The position numbers and the translations under genes are program-made. From Ectobius pallidus (Eukaryota > Arthropoda > Insecta > Blattodea > Ectobiidae), in assembly GCA_964059195.1 (NCBI GenBank), contig CAXKWD010000003.1, positions 196,812,174-196,876,173 on the forward strand: a stretch of DNA of 64,000 nt, read 5' to 3'. A model generated the notes under the pieces. It saw only the letters and a program-made list of their open reading frames with translations, searched no databases and was not told the DNA's origin. Numbering within the stretch: the stretch's first letter is position 1; each line of letters starts with the position of its first letter. Shown here in pieces: positions 56,759 to 64,000 of the stretch.

Positions 56759-57668
56759 CTTGTAACCTTACACCATCCTTGGCTACCAACTAATCATGTT
56801 CCAGTTTATATCAAAGACCTAATATACCAAATATACATTACCATTTTTTATTTGTCTGTTTGATATTTTACAATCAACTTGTGTCTTTTTGAGGTGGGCA
56901 TTGTCATATTATTTTGCTGACGTTATGTTCGATCATAAGTTGGGGATTTATTTCATATTTTTTTCCAATTTTTATGCATAACTTGACCTTATTTTCTTCT
57001 CTAGCTAGACATGTTCTAAATTTTATCTTTCTTTAATATGCTTTTTTTTTTCTACTTCTTTGTAATTTACATCCACATTGCTTGAATGGTTAAGACTATT
57101 GGAGTAGCCTTTGTACTATTGTTTAGAATTAGGTGAACATTTCACATTTTAAATGTATAAATGACTTCATTTCCTCTGTCAATTGGATATGTTCAATCAT
57201 GATTTGTGAATTTATTAAATAATTTTTTATTTTTTATGTAAAATTGACATTATTTTCCTCTCCATCTAGACATGTTCTAAATATTCTCTTTGTTTAATAT
57301 GCTTTTTCCCATTTCTTTTTAAATTTACATCAACATTGTTTGAATTGTTATGACTATAGGAGTAGCCTTTGTACTGTTGTTTAGAATTAGGTAAACATAT
57401 CACATTTTAAATGTATAAATGACTTCATTTCCTCTGTCAATTGGATATGTTCAATCATGATTTGTGGATTTTTAAGGTAATTTTCATTTTTATGCACAAT
57501 TAACATTATATTCCTCTCCTGTTAAACATTTTCTATATATTATCTTTGTTTACAGTTGATTTTTCCTATTTATTAGATAGTTTACAGTCAATTTCTTTTA
57601 CATCCTTATGTTTTTAGAGTGGTCTTTGTACTATTGTTTTGTATCAGGTAAACATTTGTCACATTTTT

Positions 57669-58019
57669 AATTGATGATGATGAGTGTTCTGCCCGAAGGC
57701 AGGTCCAGACCCTGGACGAAGCCATGGGGTGATGACCACGACTCGTCTGAGGTGATTCAGGCAAGGATGATACCGCGGAGATTTGCCATTGCCTCTCGCG
57801 GGATGGGAATGATACTAGATTCGGCCATAAACTCACCAAGCTGACCAGCGCTTTAAGTAATTAATAGGTGATTAGCCCCACTTTTTAGTTCGTCGTGCTG
57901 AGCATGACTACTAACAGCTGCACCACGTGAAGGTAAGGATGGGACGTTAGGTAACTGTCCGGGTCGGTTCCTTTAAGCTCTCGATAAGAGGGAATTAAAG
58001 GGTCTCCTCCCCGTTAATA
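57669..58019 (+). mobile_element. Dispersed element inside the right arm
   Basis: Mirror of 52155-52505, with at least one substitution between the two copies (G57895). Confidence 0.5.
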
Positions 58020-60211
58020 ACAATTACCATTTAATATACCATTAATTACCATTTTTAATATAGCCTATAAACGATTTCATATCTTTATCGACCGGACTTG
58101 TTTTGCAGTCATCTATCCTGAGCTTCTCATGTATCAATATGCCTGTATTAGATTACTATCTCTAAAATAAATCATTGCTTTGTATGGATGCATTTGTCAC
58201 ATGTGTACGCTGTTCATATTGTTTAATACAAAAATTATTTAATTTTCTTCGATAGCTAGACATGCTTTAAACATACTTTTGTTTAAAGATGATTTGTCAC
58301 ATTTCTTTGTTAGTTTACAGCCAATTTGTATGTCTTTAAGGTGCCATTAACATATAAATGTACATTTAAATGCATAAATGCTTACGTTTTCTCTGTCGGC
58401 TGTACTTGTTGAATCATGTTTTTGCTGATGTAATCTATTCTGAACCTGTCTACAAGCCTTGTAGAGATGTCTTTTTCATATGTGAACACTTTTCAAATTT
58501 GTTTCATGCATAAATGACTTTATTTCCCTACATAGCTACACAAGCTTTATACATTCCCTTAATTTAAATATGAATTTTCGTAATTTTTTAATAGTTTACA
58601 ACCAGTTTGTTTGGTTTGTTAAGGTTTATTTAGAGTTGCCACTGTCATATTCTTTAGTAATAGATAAAAATTTTACTTTTAAAATGAATTAATGATTTCA
58701 TTTCCTCTGGTAACAGGATATGTTAAATCATGATGTGTTAATAAAAACCTTTTCTGAGGCTCTCGCGTTCCAAAATATTTGTATTAGATCACCTATTTTA
58801 CCTATTTTGATAGTTTACATGTCTTGTTAAGATGTACTTGTCATAATCTTTGTATGACTTTAGTTTCCTCCATAGCTAGACATGTTTTATACATTCCTTT
58901 TGTTCAAAGATGACTTTTCGAATTTCTATAATAGTTTACAATCGTTTGTTTGAGTTGTTAAGGTTTCTACAGTTGCAACTGTCATATTGTTTAGTAATAG
59001 GTAAATAATTCGTATTTAAAACGAATTAATGATTTTGTTTTGTCTGTCGATTGGATTATGTTCTACAATACTTATATTAGATCACCGATTTTATCATTTT
59101 TGACAGCTTGTATGACTTGTTACTTTGTCCTTGTAATGTGGGTATACGTGCTGAATCAAGTTTTGTGGATTTCAACTGTCCTGAACTTTTCTACAAGTCT
59201 TGAAGAGGACTTTGTAAGATTGTCCCGTAATTTTTATGAGCAAATGCCTTTATTTTCCTCTCCATCTAGATATATTCTATACTTCTTATTTCTTTGTTAG
59301 TTTACAACCATATTGTTTTAATTGTTAAGGGTGTCATTGTCATATTCGTTTGTGTTTTTATTGTATAAATAACTATATAAGCTCTGTCTACTGGATATGT
59401 TCAATCAATATTTGTGCGTAACATCTATCCTGAGGCTCTCACATTCCAATCTAATTGTATTAAATCGCCGTTTTTACCAATTTTGACAGTTTGTATTTCT
59501 TGTAAAGGTGTCCTTGTCATACGGGTGTACATTTTTAATGCATAAATGACTTAATTTCCTCTGTCGGTTGTAGTTGCTTAATCATATTTTTGCTGACGTC
59601 ACCTATCCTGAGGCTTTCACGTTCCAACATAATCTTTGTTTACAGATGTTTTCTCCTATTTTACAACCAGTTTGTTTGAATTGACAAGGCTTTTGGAATT
59701 GTCTTTGTCATATTGATTAGTGATAGGTGTCCTTTTTGTATAAAATAGCTTCATTTCCTCTGTCGATGAACATGTTCAAGCATGATTTGTGTATTTACTA
59801 TGTAATTTTTTCAAAACGTTTATGCACAATTAACAATTTTTTCATCCCTGCAAGACGTGCTATAGATTCCGTTGGTTTACATTTCTGTTTTCCCATTTCT
59901 TTGTTATTTTACAAGCAGTTTGTATTGATAAGGCTTTTAGAGTTGTGTTTGTCCTAATGGTTCCAACATACTCTTTCTTATATATGGTTTTTTTTGTTTG
60001 CAGACATTTTGTGTCCTCTCATCCTATCCTATAAAATATAACTCTCCAATGGTATGGGGTACTACGAAAAGTTCAACCAAACAGAGTTCATCTTTGGGGC
60101 TGTGACTAGTACTTCGTTGTCATAAATTAATTTATTTTTAGGATTTTCTCGGGTTTAACTTTGACTAAAGTGGTACTTATTCAGTCATGTCATACATTTG
60201 ATGTAACAAAG

Positions 60212-60937
60212 CAAGTTCGTTAGGGGAGAAAACCATTTATAATGGCTTAAACTGTCCATTTTTGCAAACTACCCTGGGGTGTAGACTCTTGATATAGCAT
60301 CAATATCGAAAATAAATTTTTTTGTAGGTTAGATTGGTTGTGGGGATGAAAAACACCCACTAGACGATTTATAATGGGTGAATTTGTCCATTTGTGTAAA
60401 AAGTTGTTTGACCCCGTATATAAAATCAATCCTTTTTGGGAGTTTAAATCATGTCAGATGGTTGATATCACTCAGTATGATTTTTTATTGTTGAAAAATA
60501 AATTTTTAATGGATTAGATTGGAAGTAGGGGTGAAAACTACCCTCTACACGATTTATAATGGCTTAATTTGTCCAGTCGTGGAAAAACTTGGTTGACCTT
60601 GAAAAACACCCCTTCATAAAATTTAATCATTTAGGGGTGTAAATCATGTCAGATAGTTAATATTACTCTGTAAGATGTTTATATGTGGAAAAAAGAGTTT
60701 TTAAAGGCTTGGATTGCAAATGGGGGTGCAAACTACCCTCTAGACTATTTACAGTGGCTCAAGTTGTCCATATCTGCAAAAACATGGGTGACCTTGAAAA
60801 ACCACCCCTTCATAAAATTAACCCTTTTTGGGGTGTAAATCGTGTCAGATAGTCAATATAACTCTGTAAGTTGTTTATATGTCGAAAAATAATTTTAAAT
60901 GGGTTAGATTCGAAGTTGGGGTGAAAACCACCCTCTT
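60212..60937. repeat. Tandem repeat of about 190 bp, four units (right arm)
   Basis: Mirror of 49237-49960. A homopolymer of 7 T at 60317-60323 faces 6 A in the left arm. Confidence 0.85.
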
Positions 60938-61479
60938 GTTACGGGTGATCATATGGTCTTAATTCTATCACCTAAACATTATACTACTGGATTTTAAAAG
61001 TTATATTTATTTTTATTTCTTAGAACTACCCCTCTAGTGGGGTTGAAAATTAATTCATAAGGGCCTAACTCTTTTTTGTATAACATTTATTTATCTAATT
61101 TTGTTACTACTCTGTCAGATATACAAATTAATAATATATTCTAAAATTATTATTTTTATTTTTTATTTCTTAAAATACCCCTCTTGGGGGTTGAAAATTA
61201 ATTCATAAGGGCCTAACTCATTTGTATAACATTTATTTATTTTTGTTAATTTTATTTATTGTTTTTTAGTTTGATTGTTTCAAGGTTGGTATTGCAGGTC
61301 TCTGTTTTACCGACCAAATCTTATATTTGCTATAAATTTGTTTAGGGGGATGATAGAGGGGTGGGGTGGTGTCACCAGATGGCTCTGGTGCTATAGATTC
61401 AGGATTGATAATGCTTGTTTCTGTTTTGCCGACCGACCGGCCTCGGTGGATCGCGGACTGGAGATGCCCTATCCCTACT

Positions 61480-61995
61480 GATATATATAGCATATTGCTA
61501 TCTAAAAGTAAGTGTATTTTATATGACTACATAATTTTATATCCAAACAAATATTTTATGACAATAGTGAAACTTCAAACCTAACAAGATATTGAATACT
61601 TTATAAGATTCTATAAATTCATATAGGAGGACATTATATAGGTTTGTATATGTGCATAAATCCAAATTTTTTTATACTATAGGGCGTAGTGACGTTGCAT
61701 CCATTGAACTTTGATCTATTGTGGTTTGTGGTCAGGTTTACGAGTCTTTTCATATTAACAAATATTACCACAAACGGGAAGAAAAATGAAATTTATTAAC
61801 TTTAAAGCTGCTACTGTTCAGAATATGTGCGGAGGGTGATTGATAAGGAGCTCAAAAATCGGAATATGAAGTGTGACCATGTTATTTGTTCTTATTGTTG
61901 GCAGAGTTTTAATGCACTGGTCCTGATTTGATTTGATTTGATTTTGTTAGATCAGACTTATTGCTTGATTCCAGACCTGACTCAGTTCAAGACAG
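61480..61995. other. Unique DNA next to the palindrome, no gene recognised
   Basis: No match to the left flank of the palindrome and no exon-like sequence was seen. A short gatttgattt repetition is at 61927-61945. Confidence 0.5.
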
Positions 61996-61999
61996 CTGT

Positions 62000-62260
62000 C
62001 CCTGTTGAAATTATTACTTCTTCTTCCTCTTCTGCGCTTTATGGTTCAGACTATTCTTCCTGTTCCATCTTGGCATCCCATCAATTATCCCCATCCTCTT
62101 TTATGACTCCCTTGTCTTTTATTCCACGACGATTGTATTTCATAATCAAAACCGGCATTCTTTCTTCTCTCGTTCGGTTCATGCGGTCTTTCCAATTCCA
62201 TCTATCTTCTTCTTTTTTGTATTGTAATTTTAATATTATGTTTAGTTCCTCTCGGATTCT
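62000..62260 (-). mobile_element. LINE fragment, C-terminal polymerase tail
   Basis: The - strand reads RWNWKDRMNRTREERMPVLI then MKYNRRGIKDKG and, after a frame change, GLNHKAQKRKKK-like sequence. W..H..RM...R.PK....Y.P.GRR..GRP is the usual C-terminal block of RTE/CR1-like LINEs. Several frame breaks are present. The + strand 108-codon frame is its shadow. Confidence 0.5.
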
Positions 62261-62539
62261 GTAATTTCTTATTAAATCTCGGGCGTGCTTCCTTGACGCT
62301 TGTTATAAACCTCTTTTCCGCTGCCTCTATTCTGATTTTATTTCTTCCTTTAATATAGGCCTACAGGATACACTTCCATATATAAGCAACGGGAGTTCGA
62401 TAAAATTTTAATTTTGATTGTTTCCTTTTATTATTATTTAATGTTCTTACTAAGGTTCAGCATTTCTTTTGAAGCTTGTTTATCTTGTTGTACTTTTCTT
62501 TAAATACTTAATTTGAGTCTCTTGGCTTTTTGTAATAAA

Positions 62540-62640
62540 GATTTTTTCTCCTATAAATCATGTAGCAGTCGGATTCTTCTCTTTCCAATACCTGGAGCTC
62601 CCTCCAACTTTCCTTCGATATCATCAAGCACCAGATAATA
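62540..62640 (-). mobile_element. Small LINE-like fragment
   Basis: The - strand reads LDDIEGKLEGAPGIGKRRIR then LLHDL before a stop. It resembles the LEG...GKRGRGRRR...L block of LINE C-termini. Very short, so tentative. Confidence 0.35.
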
Positions 62641-62850
62641 TCTGATCAAACTTCTACATGGAGTTTCCTGGAAAAGACAATAAATAATGAATAATTAACA
62701 TTGGAAGTTTAATAACATAACCAAATAAAAGGAACAAAGAGCTGTTATTATGTACAATATAGAAACAACCGAAAGAAATAAATAATAAGTTGAGACTAAG
62801 TTCAATCTGTGATTTTTATAACACCAAGAAAAACAAAATAGTATATTGCG

Positions 62851-62939
62851 ACACAAGGGCGGAAAGGCACGTTTACGGGTCGAGGAAACAGATTGAGAGT
62901 TTTCGGGACCCGTAAATGCCTTTACGGTCCGTGTGTTAC
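62851..62939. repeat. Short imperfect inverted repeat
   Basis: acacaagggcggaaaggcac, gtttacgggtc pairs with gacccgtaaatgcc and tttacggtccgtgtgt around a 25-bp loop. It could fold into a hairpin; its function is unknown. Confidence 0.6.
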
Positions 62940-63117
62940 ATGCTATTTTTTGCACGACAGTTACTTATATCTATTTAATTATATGAATAATATTACCTGA
63001 AAATACTATGTATATATAGTCTTGAAGATTGGACCTTATTTCAGAAAGGGATTCGCATTTGTTATTGTTTATGGCAACCGAATATTTATAAAGCGGGGAG
63101 GCTTTGGTCATTAAAGC

Positions 63118-63187
63118 CCGCAACTTTCTGCCCGTCGCCTCTAGCAACCAATAACTTTCTGCCCGTCGCCCCTAGCAACAAGATTGC
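63118..63187. repeat. Tandem duplication of a 27-bp word
   Basis: aactttctgcccgtcgcc.ctagcaac occurs twice 32 bp apart, with one substitution. Confidence 0.85.
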
Positions 63188-63339
63188 GTGTGGTAATGTC
63201 AAGTTACGATCCATGTAAACAACTTTCGTAAGTAACACTTAACTAGCTAAGGAGTGCAAAAAAGTATTTATTTATAAAACAGATGACGTCAAAAATGGCA
63301 TAAAACATAAAATTATTGTGAGAAGGAGAAAATGTTGTA

Positions 63340-63611
63340 CATATGCGCTGACTGACAAAATTTATTGCGGTACTCACTCAGAAAATGAAAATTACATTCC
63401 AAGGTTAATACGATTTATATTGAAAGTCCACTTTCATTACAAGACAGTCTTCATTAAATCGATTCGCTCGTTGTCCCCTAAACCCCAGGGAGACTCTCGG
63501 AGATAGCTTTTTCTGTATCGGAGATGGAGTCTGTGTATTTTAGATGCAGTATATTACTGTTTTGGAATAACAAACCTAAATTGTGAAAAACGACTTAAAG
63601 ACTTTTAGAGG

Positions 63612-63612
<1 letters not shown>
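63340..63612. repeat. Dispersed repeat, copy 2 (pair with 39506-39800)
   Basis: The words and order are the same as at 39506-39800, in the same orientation. Downstream (63650-63930) there are two diverged units of about 150 bp sharing taaaag.tat, aa.tttcaggtt and gtcagtgggt-like words. Confidence 0.7.

Positions 63613-63615
<3 letters not shown>

Positions 63616-63644
<29 letters not shown>
63616..63644. repeat. Poly(A) tract, 29 bases
   Basis: An uninterrupted run of A follows the dispersed repeat at 63340-63612 and may be its retroposon tail. Confidence 0.9.
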
Positions 63645-63648
<4 letters not shown>

Positions 63649-64000
63649 TTTATGGGATTTTTTCTTCGGGTACAAGATAAAAGTATTAAATCTGATAAAT
63701 TTCAGGTTTCTAGCTCATCTAGAAGTGAGTGAACATTAGTCAGTGAGTGCTTAAAACTCTTTCAGAGTGTTCTTTGGGTGTAAAAAAGATTTCCCGCTAA
63801 TTAGAGGATAAAAGCTATAATGCTGCCAAGTTTCAAGTTCAAGGCTCATTATGAAGTAGGTATATACGAATGTCAGTCAGTGGGTAATTTAGACTGTCGG
63901 AGATGTCATAGACGTTCATCGCTTTTCCCACACAATAAGGCAGATAGAGTCACTAAATTGGCATGGCTTTTAGCAGTTGGAAGTGTTAATATTCCTGTCA

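Larger units (their letters stand above)
55183..59870. repeat. Diverged satellite-like tandem array (right arm, inverted)
   Basis: This is the mirror of 50300-54990 with the same monomers in reverse-complement order, for example cctctgtcaattggatatgt and ttcaatcatgatttgtggat. Confidence 0.8.
55101..61479. repeat. Giant palindrome, right arm (about 6.38 kb)
   Basis: Inverted partner of 48693-55072. Pairing positions sum to about 110,171-110,174 along the arm, the drift reflecting a few small indels. Every short frame of the left arm recurs here on the opposite strand. After 61479 the sequence becomes unique. Confidence 0.95.

Noticed and set aside
57606..57839. A 77-residue frame conserved in both palindrome arms.
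   Set aside because: Conservation only reflects the arm duplication. The DNA is a dispersed, GAT-tailed element without a known domain.
48693..61479. Treating the palindrome as the terminal inverted repeats of one giant transposon (Maverick- or foldback-like).
   Set aside because: No transposase, integrase or polymerase is encoded, the spacer is only 28 bp, and no target duplication flanks 48693 and 61479.

Overview
This is eukaryotic, intron- and transposon-dominated nuclear DNA, most likely from an insect with a very large genome. The abundant short motif taggcct, several tRNA-headed SINE families, Helitron arrays and AT-rich microsatellites would fit a cockroach or termite, but the species is an inference. 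No prokaryotic gene organisation is present. Almost every long open frame is a chance reading of a repeat.

The host coding content I can support is small. One internal exon on the + strand (8435-8549) encodes part of the extracellular ligand-binding domain of a receptor-type guanylyl cyclase. Two exons on the - strand (13425-13846 and 19979-20400) encode paralogous Ly6/uPAR three-finger proteins with ten cysteines and a hydrophobic GPI-type tail. The two Ly6 exons lie in a tandem segmental duplication of about 1.6 kb. Each copy was later hit by a different insertion, so each serves as the empty-site control for the other. The Ly6 pair may sit inside a large intron of the guanylyl cyclase gene; no neighbouring exon was found to prove it.

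Mobile DNA region by region. 1-5 kb: mariner remnant, LINE remnant, SINE. 5.2-8.2 kb: tandem array of non-autonomous Helitrons. 8.6-12.6 kb: MITEs, two SINEs and a LINE piece. 13-21 kb: Ly6 duplication carrying a hAT-like MITE, a TTAA MITE, a second Helitron family, a fold-back mariner and a PIF/Harbinger-like MITE. 20.8-26.2 kb: LINE pieces, SINEs and a TA MITE. 26-35 kb: Helitron-like repeats and a transposase relic. 35-49 kb: SINEs, a pair of hAT MITEs with exact 8-bp target duplications, a LINE 3' end, a second fold-back mariner, a Helitron nested in another Helitron, and a MITE nested in a MITE.

The most striking structure is a giant palindrome at 48693-61479. It has two arms of about 6.38 kb in inverted orientation around a 28-bp spacer. 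The arms are nearly identical but differ by at least three substitutions and several small indels. They contain diverged satellite-like tandem repeats, a hexanucleotide array and one dispersed element, and no convincing gene. It could be a real palindrome (possibly a hairpin-RNA locus) or a fold-back assembly artefact, and the sequence alone does not settle this. Two smaller mariner fold-backs (17.2-17.8 kb and 38.7-39.4 kb) show the same head-to-head inverted architecture.
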